Below, piece after piece: positions 1 to 7,036 of a stretch of 8,606 nt of DNA. The stretch is from Porphyrobacter sp. (lineage in GTDB: Bacteria; Pseudomonadota; Alphaproteobacteria; Sphingomonadales; Sphingomonadaceae). Each line of letters begins with the position of its first letter. Position 1 is the stretch's first letter. Location of the stretch: positions 1 through 8,606 of the forward strand of contig JACIYY010000141.1 in assembly GCA_014359685.1 (NCBI GenBank). The letters are read 5' to 3'. The position numbers and the translations under genes are program-made. The notes beneath the pieces were generated by a model, which saw nothing but the letters and a program-made list of their open reading frames with translations, made no database searches and was not told the DNA's origin.

Positions 1-53
1 GTCCGCTGGTCGAGCGTGCGCGCGATGGCGCGGCCGTCGATCACCTGTGCCAT
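1..53 (-). CDS. folD: FolD, bifunctional methylene-THF dehydrogenase/cyclohydrolase (N-terminal fragment)
   Basis: Only the first 17 codons are inside the window; the gene continues past the left edge. They read MAQVIDGRAIARTLDQR, which matches the conserved start of FolD (consensus of the type M-x-x-x-IDGKAIA). FolD is a cytoplasmic enzyme that interconverts 5,10-methylene-THF, 5,10-methenyl-THF and 10-formyl-THF, feeding purine and formyl-Met-tRNA synthesis. The start is well fixed: a GGAGG Shine-Dalgarno sits four bases upstream of the ATG. The gene is divergent from the TonB-dependent receptor, with a 57-base gap. The identification rests on a short stretch, so another protein with an IDG-A-A start is possible but less likely. 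No catalytic residue is visible. Confidence 0.72.
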   Translation of the reverse strand, partial: MAQVIDGRAIARTLDQR

Positions 54-57
54 GGTT

Positions 58-62
58 CCTCC
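58..62 (-). promoter_or_regulatory. Ribosome binding site of folD
   Basis: On the minus strand the bases read GGAGG, followed by AACC and then the ATG at 53-51. This is a full match to the anti-Shine-Dalgarno core with a slightly short spacing of four. It confirms the folD start despite the truncated gene. Confidence 0.7.
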
Positions 63-84
63 GCTGCGGCTGGTGGCGCCGTAG

Positions 85-118
85 CGTGTCGTCCGCCCGG
101 CGCAAGCGGGATGACGCG
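85..118 (+). repeat. REP-like imperfect palindrome between folD and the TonB-dependent receptor
   Basis: Bases 85-94 pair with 109-118 over ten positions, two of them G-U wobbles, around a 14-base centre. Two further G-C pairs are possible inside if one base bulges. The right arm reads GCGGGATGACG, resembling the short dispersed palindromes with GTCATCCCGC-type arms common in intergenic DNA of sphingomonads and relatives (family knowledge from memory). The left arm is diverged. The wobble pairs form only in plus-strand RNA, so the structure would fold in the receptor's transcript and not in folD's. It covers the ATG at 111. Only one copy is in the window, so dispersed-repeat status is inference. 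Confidence 0.4.
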
Positions 119-2162
119 GCGCGCCGGTGCCGCTATCGCCCCGCCCGTGGACCGAAAACCGCCTGCCTTCCTCGCGCTGGCGGCCGCGCTGGCTCCGGCG
201 GCGGCGCTGGCGCAGGACGGGGCGCCCGAACCGCCGGTGATCGTGGTGACGGGCCAAGGCCTCGGCCAGACGCCGGCCAGCCCGGCCTACGGCACGCAGG
301 TGATCGGGCGCGAGCAGATCGTTGCCAGCGCGTCGGGCCGGATCGAGGATGTGCTGGCCTCGGCCGCCGGGTTCCAGCAGTTCCGCCGCTCCGACAGCCG
401 CTCCGCCAATCCCTCGGCGCAGGGCGTCACCTTGCGCGCGCTGGGCGGCAACGCCACCTCGCGCGCGCTGGTGCTGCTCGACGGCGTGCCGCTGGCGGAC
501 CCGTTCTTCGGCTATGTCCCCCTGTCCGCAGTCGCGCCGGAGCGGCTGGGGAGCATCCGCATCACGCGCGGCGGCGGCTCCGGCCCGTTCGGCGCTGGCG
601 CGCTGGCGGGCACGATCGAGCTGGACAGCGCCGGTCCCGCCACGCTCGGCCCGCTGAGCGGGCAAGGTCTCGTCAATCAGCGCGGCGAGACGGAGCTGTC
701 GGCCAGCGCCGCGCCCGTCCTGGGCGAAGGCTTCGCGGTGCTGGGCGGGCGGTGGGATCGCGGGCAGGGGTTCCACACCGCGCCGCGCGACCAGCGGGTC
801 GCCGCCAGCACCCGCGCCCGCTTCGATAGCTGGTCGGCCAGCGCCCGGCTGGTGCAGCCACTGGCGCCGGACTACGAAGTGCAGCTGCGCGCCCTCGCCT
901 TCGAGGATCGCCGCACCTTGCGCTTCGCCGGCGCCGACAGTTCCAGCAAGGGGCACGACCTGTCGGCGCGACTGGTCGGGCGCGGGCGCTGGCAGGTCGA
1001 TGCGCTGGCCTATGTCCAGTGGCGCAACTTCACCAATGTGGTGATCTCGGCGACCCGCTTCACCCCGGTGCTCGACCAGCGCGACACGCCCTCCACCGGG
1101 CTTGGCGGCAAGCTGGAGCTGCGCCCGCCGGTCGGTGGCGGCCATGTCCTGCGCCTCGGCGCCGATCTCCGCCGCGCCGAGGGCGAGCTGTTCGAGGATG
1201 CCTATAACGCCGTCACCGGCGCCCGCACCGAACAGCGCAATGCCGGCGGCACGACCAGCGACTGGGGCCTGTTCGTGGAGGATGATTGGCGGCTCGGGCC
1301 GCTGGTCCTGACCGGCGGCCTGCGCGCCGACCGCACCTCCATCGCCGGCGGGTTCTACCGCGCCCGCGATGGCAGCGGCGCGCCGGTGGAGGACATCGCC
1401 TATCTCGACCGCGCCGGTTGGACGCTGTCATGGCGCGGCGGCGCGCTCTGGGCGCTCGGCCCCGCGCTGCGGCTGCGCGCAGCCGCCTATCGCGGGCTGC
1501 GCCTGCCGACCCTCAACGAGCTGTATCGCCCGTTCGTGGTGTTCCCGGTGGTCACGCAAGCCAATGCCGCGCTGGAGAACGAGCGGCTGGAGGGGATCGA
1601 GGCCGGGGCCGACTGGCAACCCGCCGCCGGCGCCAGCCTGTCGCTGACCGGTTTCGACAACCGCCTCGCCGGGGCCATCGCCAATGTCACCCTGGCCCCC
1701 GACCTGCGCCAGCGCCGCAATCTGGAGGCGATCGAAGCGCGCGGGATCGAGCTTGCCGGCGCGCTGGAGCGCGGGCGGTGGCGCCTCGATGCCTCGCTCG
1801 CCTACAGCGATGCCCGCCAGCGCGGCGGCGGCGCGGCGGCGGCGCTGGACGGGTTCCGCCCGGCGCAGACGCCGCGCTGGGCCGGTTCCGCCATGCTCGC
1901 GTGGCAGCCGGCGCGCGGCGCGCGGCTGGCGGCGATGCTGCGCCATGTCGGCGACCAGTTCGAAGGCGACCGGCACGACGATGTGCTGCCGGCGGCCACC
2001 ACGATCGACCTCTTCGCGCAGGCGCCCGTCGCGGGCCGGCTGGCGGCAGTGATCCGGGTCGAGAACCTGCTGGGCGAACGGATCGTCACCCGCAACCAGG
2101 GCGGCTCGATCGACCTCGGCGCCCCGCTGACCGGCTGGGCCGGGCTGCGCTACGGCTTCTGA
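111..2162 (+). CDS. TonB-dependent outer-membrane receptor (BtuB/CirA-like)
   Basis: This 683-residue protein would import a scarce ligand across the outer membrane using energy from TonB-ExbB-ExbD; the ligand cannot be told from sequence. A hydrophobic stretch at residues 19-34 ending ALA-QD looks like a Sec signal peptide. A TonB-box-like PVIVVTG follows at 42-48, then a plug domain (about 55-172) with conserved LLDGVPLADP and IRITRGGGSGPFG. The rest is a beta-barrel with the usual late motifs RLPTLNELYRP (about 465-475) and VENLLGERIVTRN, ending in aromatic YGF, the C-terminal Phe expected for BAM-assembled barrels. Length is normal to short for the family. The start is uncertain: ATG 111 has only a weak AGCGGG upstream and lies inside a palindrome, whereas GTG 147 would give a more typical 22-residue signal peptide but also lacks a Shine-Dalgarno. 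No Fur box or cobalamin riboswitch is seen upstream, though only 57 bases separate it from folD. Confidence 0.93.
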   Translation: MTRRAGAAIAPPVDRKPPAFLALAAALAPAAALAQDGAPEPPVIVVTGQGLGQTPASPAYGTQVIGREQIVASASGRIEDVLASAAGFQQFRRSDSRSANPSAQGVTLRALGGNATSRALVLLDGVPLADPFFGYVPLSAVAPERLGSIRITRGGGSGPFGAGALAGTIELDSAGPATLGPLSGQGLVNQRGETELSASAAPVLGEGFAVLGGRWDRGQGFHTAPRDQRVAASTRARFDSWSASARLVQPLAPDYEVQLRALAFEDRRTLRFAGADSSSKGHDLSARLVGRGRWQVDALAYVQWRNFTNVVISATRFTPVLDQRDTPSTGLGGKLELRPPVGGGHVLRLGADLRRAEGELFEDAYNAVTGARTEQRNAGGTTSDWGLFVEDDWRLGPLVLTGGLRADRTSIAGGFYRARDGSGAPVEDIAYLDRAGWTLSWRGGALWALGPALRLRAAAYRGLRLPTLNELYRPFVVFPVVTQANAALENERLEGIEAGADWQPAAGASLSLTGFDNRLAGAIANVTLAPDLRQRRNLEAIEARGIELAGALERGRWRLDASLAYSDARQRGGGAAAALDGFRPAQTPRWAGSAMLAWQPARGARLAAMLRHVGDQFEGDRHDDVLPAATTIDLFAQAPVAGRLAAVIRVENLLGERIVTRNQGGSIDLGAPLTGWAGLRYGF

Positions 2163-2180
2163 GGCCAGCGCAGCCCGGGC

Positions 2181-3737
2181 TCAGGCGCCGGCCGCAGCGC
2201 CGGCCGCAGCGGTGGTCTGCTCGCCGATCTGCACGGCGTGGGCCAGCCCCATCCACTGCGCCAGCGCCTTGAGGTCGCCCTCCACCGGGCCGGCCACCAG
2301 CTGCGCCCGGTCGGGTGCGACCCACAGCACCAGCCGCTCGCCGTCGCGCCGCAGTCTGCTGGTCAGCAGCGACATCCGCGAACCCGCGCCCAGCCGCCGG
2401 CACAGCCGGATGGCAAGGCCCCAGGCAGCCGCCTCGCGCAGCGCCTCCGCGCTGGCCAGGCGCTGCAGCTCGTCGGGCAGCACCGGCTTGCCGCAGGCCC
2501 CCAGCAGCGCCGCCGCCAGCAGCGCCCGGCCGTGCGGGTCAAGGCCCAGCCAGCGCTTGTCCATCGCCCATTCGTAGGCATGGCGCTGGCGCAGGTTCGG
2601 CTCGATCCGCGCCGCTGCCAGGGCCAGCATGGTCGCCGCCAGCCGCAGCCGCTCGCCGCCCGTGCTCCCGCCGCCGCCCGCGCCATCGCCGCCGCTGAGG
2701 CCGGTCACGTCGGCGGTCCAGGCGGCGATGGTGGCCGCCAGCGTCACCGATCCGCCGCGCGGTTCGCAGAAATGGCCGATCGCCGCGAGCAGCGGGTCCT
2801 GCGCCTGCGCCGCCGGGCTCAGCCGCTGGAACAGCAGGCCTTCGCGCAGCCCCCACGAGGAGAACACCAGCCCATCGGGGCGGATGTCGGCCAGCATCAC
2901 CCGCAGCATCGCCGCCGCATCGGGCAGCCCGGCCGCGCGCGCCGAGGAGATGCCGCGCACCGCCGCCAGCGCAGCCGGCTCCATCCGCGCGACCGTGCGC
3001 GCCACCTGATCGGCCTCCTCGCGGGTCAGGCGGAAGCCGTGCGGGTCGGTCAGCGGGTGGCGGCTGTCGCGCATAGCGAAGGCGGCCAGCGCGCGCCACG
3101 TGCCGCCGACCATGTAGAGCGGCCCGTCATGGCTGGCGGCCCATCCGGCACGCGCCAGTTCAGCCTTCACCGCCTCACGGAAGGCCGCCGGGTCGCGCTG
3201 CCGCAGCGCCGGCAGGCGCAGCGTGCCGAGCGGCAGGCTGACCCCGTCGCGGCAGGCGCCGCCTTCGATCATCACCAGCTCCAGGCTCCCGCCGCCGAGA
3301 TCGGCGACCGTCCCGCGCGCGCCCGGAAAGGCCCCCATCACCCCCTGCGCCGAGATCTGCGCCTCCTCTTCCCCGGACAGCAGGCGCGGATCGAGGCCGA
3401 GCGCGCGGACCCGGTCGAGGAAGTCAGGCCCGTTCCTCGCCTCGCGCACGGCGGCGGTGGCGACGGTCTGCACCGCCTCCACCTCCAGATCGGCAAGAAT
3501 GGTGGCGAAGCGGGCCAGCGCGCTCAGCGCGTAGGTCATCGCCTTGTCGGGCATCCGCCCGGTCTCCGACAGGTCGCGCCCCAGCCTGGCGGCGACCTTC
3601 TCGTTCAGGAACACGTCGGGCGCGCGGCGAGAGCCGGAATAGACCACCAGCCGCACGGTGTTGGAGCCGATGTCGATCACCGCCCGGTCGGGCGGATCGC
3701 CGCCGGCATGCCAGCGCTGGGCCGCGCGGCCGCTCAT
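2181..3737 (-). CDS. ppx: Exopolyphosphatase, Ppx/GppA family
   Basis: Ppx/GppA enzymes remove terminal phosphates from polyphosphate or hydrolyse pppGpp; next to ppk1, exopolyphosphatase is the likelier main activity. The 518-residue length fits the family (E. coli Ppx is about 513). The ASKHA-fold phosphate loop VIDIGSNTVRLVVY is at residues 20-33, TVATAAVREA at 91-100, the acidic LSGEEEA segment where the family's catalytic Glu lies at 120-126, the second phosphate loop GTVADLGGGSLEL at 142-154, and MVGGTWRALA at 209-218. The C-terminal part (about 363-500), including RHAYEWAMDK, is the helical HD-like domain of longer Ppx proteins. Two oddities: a Gly-rich insert at 349-361 and an Ala/Gly tail from a duplicated 12-mer. 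The start overlaps the ppk1 stop (ATGA), and AAGGGGG (3742-3748) lies four bases upstream, supporting this start and translational coupling. It converges on the receptor gene with 18 bases between stops. Confidence 0.92.
   Translation of the reverse strand: MSGRAAQRWHAGGDPPDRAVIDIGSNTVRLVVYSGSRRAPDVFLNEKVAARLGRDLSETGRMPDKAMTYALSALARFATILADLEVEAVQTVATAAVREARNGPDFLDRVRALGLDPRLLSGEEEAQISAQGVMGAFPGARGTVADLGGGSLELVMIEGGACRDGVSLPLGTLRLPALRQRDPAAFREAVKAELARAGWAASHDGPLYMVGGTWRALAAFAMRDSRHPLTDPHGFRLTREEADQVARTVARMEPAALAAVRGISSARAAGLPDAAAMLRVMLADIRPDGLVFSSWGLREGLLFQRLSPAAQAQDPLLAAIGHFCEPRGGSVTLAATIAAWTADVTGLSGGDGAGGGGSTGGERLRLAATMLALAAARIEPNLRQRHAYEWAMDKRWLGLDPHGRALLAAALLGACGKPVLPDELQRLASAEALREAAAWGLAIRLCRRLGAGSRMSLLTSRLRRDGERLVLWVAPDRAQLVAGPVEGDLKALAQWMGLAHAVQIGEQTTAAAGAAAGA
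2185..2208 (-). repeat. Perfect tandem duplication of a 12-mer in the ppx 3' end
   Basis: GCGCCGGCCGCA occurs twice in immediate succession (2185-2196 and 2197-2208, plus-strand reading). The unit is a multiple of three, so it adds four codons (Ala/Gly) without a shift and gives ppx its AAAGAAAGA ending. It is probably a slippage product, close to the stop codon where selection on length is weak. Confidence 0.85.
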
Positions 3738-5890
3738 ATCGCCCCCTTGCGCAGCGTCAGCTTGGGCACGCGGCTCTCCTTCAGCGCCCCGCCGCGTCCG
3801 GACAGAGAGGGGTTGGTCATGAAGTAATCGTGGCAGTTGAACCGCTCGCTCTCGTCATCGACGACGACGCGCTCGTAGCTGCCATCCTCGCCATCGAGCA
3901 GCCAGCTCTGCTCGGTGTCGAGCAGGTTGGCGAGCAGCACCTGTTCGACCACCTGATCGTGCACCGTGGGGTTGCGGATCGGCACCAGCACCTCGACCCG
4001 GCGGCTGAGGTTGCGGCTCATCGCGTCGGCGCTGGAGATATAGACCCTGGCCCGCGCACTCGGCAGGGCATAGCCGTTGGCGAAGGCCCAGATGCGGCTG
4101 TGTTCGAGGAACCGGCCGATAATCGACTTGACGGTGATCGTCTCCGACAGGCCGGGCACGCCGGGGCGCAGGCAGCAGATGCCGCGCACCACCAGCACGA
4201 TCTCCACCCCGGCCTGGCTCGCTTCGTAGAGCCGGTCGATCACGCCCTTCTCGGTCAGCGAGTTGAGCTTGGCCCAAATCGCCGCCGGCCGCCCTTCGGC
4301 GGCATTGGCGATCTCGCGGTCGATCTGCTGGTACAGGGTCGCGCGCAGGTTGAGCGGGCTGATCGCCAGGCATTCGAGGTCCTGCGGCTCGATATAGCCG
4401 GTGACGAAGTTGAACAGCTTGGCGGCATCGCGGCCCAGCTTGGGCGCGGCGGTGAAGAAGCTGAGATCGGTGTAGATCCTGGCGGTGACCGGGTGGTAAT
4501 TGCCGGTGCCGAAATGGCAGTAGGTGCGGTAGCCATCGTCCTCCTGCCGCACCACCATGGAGACCTTGGCATGGGTCTTCCAGTCGACGAAGCCGTAGAT
4601 CACCTGCACCCCGGCGCGCTCCAGCTCGTTCGCCCACTTGATGTTCTGTTCCTCGTCGAAGCGGGCCTTCAGCTCGACCACCGCGGTCACCGACTTGCCG
4701 GCCTCCGTTGCGGCAATCAGCGCGGCGATGACCGGCGACTGGTGACCGGCGCGGTAGAGCGTCTGCTTGATCGACACGACGGCCGGATCGGCCGCCGCCT
4801 GGCGCAGGAAATCGACCACCACCTCGAAGCTTTCGTAAGGGTGGTGGATGATGATGTCCTTCTCGCGGATGGCGGCGAAGCAATCGCCGTCATGCTCGAG
4901 CACCCGTTCGGGATAGCGCGGCGTATAGGGCACGAACTTCAGGTCGGGGCGGTCCTCGCCGACGATCTGCGACAGATCGGCGATGCCCAGCGTGCCTTCG
5001 GTCTTGGTGACGATGGCCTGTTCCAGCCCCAGCTGGTCGCGCAGGAACTGCTCGGCGGCGGGGTCGAAATCCGCATCCAGCTCCAGCAGGATGACCTTGC
5101 CGCGCCGCCGCCGCTGGATCGCGCTGCGGAAGTAGCGGACCAGATCCTCGGCCTCCTCCTCCAGCTCGATATCGCTGTCGCGCAGCACCCGGAACACGCC
5201 GTCGCCCTCGATCCGGAAGCCGGGAAACAGCAGCTGGGCGAACCGGCACACCAGCCGCTCCACCGCGACATAGATCGCCTCCTCCCCCGGCACCCGGACG
5301 AAGCGGGGGATGGCGCTGGGGATCAGCACCATCTCCATCAGCCGGCTGCCATCCTCGTTGCGGACCAGGTTGAACAGCGCGCCGATGCCCAGATTGGCGA
5401 CGAACGGGAACGGATGCGCGGGATCGATCGCCTGCGGGGTGACGACCGGCACGATGTGGTCGATGAAATATTGCTTCAGCCAGCGGTCGGCGGCAGCGTC
5501 GATCCGCTGCTCGCCGGCGATGTGGATGCCCTGCGCCGCCAGCATCGGCATCAGGTCCGACAGCGTGCCCTGCTGGCCGGTTTCCAGCGCGCGCACCTTG
5601 CGGGTGATCGCCGCCAGCTGCTGGCTGGGGGTGCACCCGTCGATCGAGATGTTCTGCACCCCGCTGCGGATCTGCCCGGCCAGCCCGGCGACCCGGATCA
5701 TCATGAATTCGTCCAGATTGCTGCCCGAGATCGATAGGAAGCGCAGCCGCTCCAGCAGCGGATAGGCCGGGTTGCAGGCTTCGGCCAGCACGCGCTCGTT
5801 GAAGGCCAGCCAGCTCAGCTCGCGATTGAAATAGCGGCCTTCGGGCGCGGCGCGGTCGGCGGGGGCGGTTTCGGGCGCGGCGGTGCTCAT
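3734..5890 (-). CDS. ppk1: Polyphosphate kinase 1
   Basis: PPK1 reversibly transfers the gamma-phosphate of ATP to polyphosphate through a phospho-histidine intermediate. From ATG 5890 the product is 718 residues (E. coli PPK is 688). The N-terminal domain opens with the hallmark RYFNRELSWLAFNERVLAEA (19-38) and SGSNLDEFMMIRVAGL (55-70). Residues matching E. coli all sit at a constant +5 offset: metal-linked Arg380 (TLYR) and Arg410 (KAR), phosphorylated His440 in WKTHAKV (E. coli H435), His459 in YCHFGTGNY (H454) and His597 in LEHSRIW (H592). All key residues are present, so the enzyme should be active. The C-terminus carries a tail with HDYFMTNPSLSGRG (687-700), seen in alphaproteobacterial PPK1. 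An upstream in-frame extension exists, but it overlaps virB11 and is Pro/Ala-rich without homology, so 5890 is preferred although its Shine-Dalgarno (CAGGCG) is weak. Its stop overlaps the ppx start by four bases. No Pho box was recognised upstream. Confidence 0.97.
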   Translation of the reverse strand: MSTAAPETAPADRAAPEGRYFNRELSWLAFNERVLAEACNPAYPLLERLRFLSISGSNLDEFMMIRVAGLAGQIRSGVQNISIDGCTPSQQLAAITRKVRALETGQQGTLSDLMPMLAAQGIHIAGEQRIDAAADRWLKQYFIDHIVPVVTPQAIDPAHPFPFVANLGIGALFNLVRNEDGSRLMEMVLIPSAIPRFVRVPGEEAIYVAVERLVCRFAQLLFPGFRIEGDGVFRVLRDSDIELEEEAEDLVRYFRSAIQRRRRGKVILLELDADFDPAAEQFLRDQLGLEQAIVTKTEGTLGIADLSQIVGEDRPDLKFVPYTPRYPERVLEHDGDCFAAIREKDIIIHHPYESFEVVVDFLRQAAADPAVVSIKQTLYRAGHQSPVIAALIAATEAGKSVTAVVELKARFDEEQNIKWANELERAGVQVIYGFVDWKTHAKVSMVVRQEDDGYRTYCHFGTGNYHPVTARIYTDLSFFTAAPKLGRDAAKLFNFVTGYIEPQDLECLAISPLNLRATLYQQIDREIANAAEGRPAAIWAKLNSLTEKGVIDRLYEASQAGVEIVLVVRGICCLRPGVPGLSETITVKSIIGRFLEHSRIWAFANGYALPSARARVYISSADAMSRNLSRRVEVLVPIRNPTVHDQVVEQVLLANLLDTEQSWLLDGEDGSYERVVVDDESERFNCHDYFMTNPSLSGRGGALKESRVPKLTLRKGAI

Positions 5891-5948
5891 CGCCTGGATT
5901 CGCGGACCTTCGGTCGGGGGTGGCGCGGGTTGCAATGGCGGGGTTGGG

Positions 5949-5966
5949 GCGGGCTGGCAAGCCCGC
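5949..5966 (-). terminator. Hairpin just after virB11; possible weak terminator or processing site
   Basis: GCGGGCT (5949-5955) and AGCCCGC (5960-5966) form a perfect 7-bp, nearly all-GC stem with a 4-base loop, beginning three bases after the virB11 stop. Downstream on the minus strand the sequence is C-rich, with no U tract, so it does not meet the rule for an efficient intrinsic terminator. It may stabilise the 3' end of the virB message or mark the boundary with ppk1. It lies in the 79-base virB11-ppk1 gap (5891-5969), where I see no convincing -35/-10 pair. Confidence 0.4.
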
Positions 5967-5969
5967 TGC

Positions 5970-7019
5970 TCACGCCAGTTCGTGGGCTTGGGCGATGGCG
6001 CTGATGCCGCGCCTGCCGCCGGCCCTGTCGAGCTGCACCACCACATCGATGACGGAGGTGGCATAGGCGATGGTGTCGCTGCGGGTCAGGCCGATGCCGG
6101 TCTGCATCACCATCAGCGAAAGCTGCTCCAGCGCGCCGCGCACCGAATTGGCGTGGATGGTGGAAAAGCTGCCCGGATGGCCGGTATTGATCGCGCGCAG
6201 GAAGCTGACGCTCTCCGCGCCGCGCAATTCGCCCAGCACGATGCGGTCGGGGCGCAGCCGCAGCGCGGCCTGCAACAGCTCATTGGCGGTGACCTTGGCC
6301 TCCCCCAGCTCGCCCTTGACCGCCACCAGCCCGACGCCGTTGGCGCCCGGCAGGCGCAGCTCGGGCGTGTCCTCGACCAGCACCACCCGCTCCTCGGCCG
6401 GGATCTCGCCCAGCATGGCGTTGAGGAAGGTGGTCTTGCCGGTGCTGGTGCCGCCGGAGATCAGGATCGTCTTGCGCGCCCGGATCGCGGCCCGCAGGAA
6501 GGCGATCGGCGCCTGCCGGTGGTCGGGCATCGCGGGCTCGACCGGCGGGCGCAGCGGGCCGGCATCGTAGGCGTCGAGCGGCAGGTCGAGCCGGCGGTGG
6601 CGGCGGATCGCCATCGCCCAGTGGCGGCGCGTGGCGGGCGGGCCGCAGAACTGGATGCGCGCCCCGCCGAAACCTTCGGCCGGCAATGTCGCGCCCAGCA
6701 GCGGATGCTCGCGGTTGATCCCCTGATGGCTGACGCGGGCGACCTGCTCGGCCAGCCGCTGCACCAGCCGGTCGTCGATCGCCGGCGCCTCGATCCGCTG
6801 CATTCCGGGATGGGCGGCATCCTCGATCCACAGCTCGTGCGGGCGGTTGACGATGATCTCGGTCACCGTGTCCCGCTCCAGCCAGGTGCGGAACGGCGCC
6901 AGATAGGCGTCGAGATAGACGCTGCCGCTGGCCACGCGCGGCGGCTCCGGGTCGATCGCGGCCTCGGCACCCCCGGCGGCACCCGCCGCGCCGGCCAGCC
7001 GGTGGATCTCCGCGCTCAT
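5970..7019 (-). CDS. virB11: VirB11-family type IV secretion ATPase
   Basis: VirB11 is a hexameric cytoplasmic traffic ATPase at the inner membrane that powers type IV pilus/channel assembly and substrate transfer. The 349-residue length is normal for the family. The N-terminal domain includes YLAPFRTWLERDTVTEIIVN (39-58) and INREHPLLGATLP (101-113). The C-terminal RecA-like domain has Walker A GGTSTGKTT (189-197), the Asp box VLVEDTPEL (213-221), Walker B RIVLGELRGAE (259-269) and the His box GHPGSFSTIHANS (280-292), all intact. The reading frame stays open far upstream, but that part overlaps virB10 and is not VirB11-like; ATG 7019 is the start that begins just before the homologous part. 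No good Shine-Dalgarno precedes it, so it may be translated by coupling to virB10, whose stop is 17 bases away. A conjugation TrbB or type II secretion ATPase is less likely because virB9 and virB10 lie directly upstream. Confidence 0.95.
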   Translation of the reverse strand: MSAEIHRLAGAAGAAGGAEAAIDPEPPRVASGSVYLDAYLAPFRTWLERDTVTEIIVNRPHELWIEDAAHPGMQRIEAPAIDDRLVQRLAEQVARVSHQGINREHPLLGATLPAEGFGGARIQFCGPPATRRHWAMAIRRHRRLDLPLDAYDAGPLRPPVEPAMPDHRQAPIAFLRAAIRARKTILISGGTSTGKTTFLNAMLGEIPAEERVVLVEDTPELRLPGANGVGLVAVKGELGEAKVTANELLQAALRLRPDRIVLGELRGAESVSFLRAINTGHPGSFSTIHANSVRGALEQLSLMVMQTGIGLTRSDTIAYATSVIDVVVQLDRAGGRRGISAIAQAHELA

Positions 7020-7036
7020 CGTCGCACCGACCGGCT

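Noticed and set aside
54..110. Cobalamin riboswitch or Fur box ahead of the TonB-dependent receptor.
   Set aside because: The gap to folD is only 57 bases, too short for a riboswitch, and no AT-rich Fur-like inverted repeat is present.
47..829. Plus-strand open frame of 260 codons overlapping the folD start and the receptor.
   Set aside because: The product is Arg/Gly/Ala-rich without domain signals, and the receptor frame has clear family motifs over the same bases.
5891..5969. TTGCCA as a possible -35 box for ppk1.
   Set aside because: It falls inside the hairpin, and no acceptable -10 hexamer is found at 16-18 bases; calling a promoter would be guessing.
5891..6064. Longer N-terminus for PPK1 starting at 6064.
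   Set aside because: It overlaps the 3' end of virB11 by 95 bases and is Pro/Ala-rich without homology; the PPK1 hallmark begins shortly after ATG 5890.
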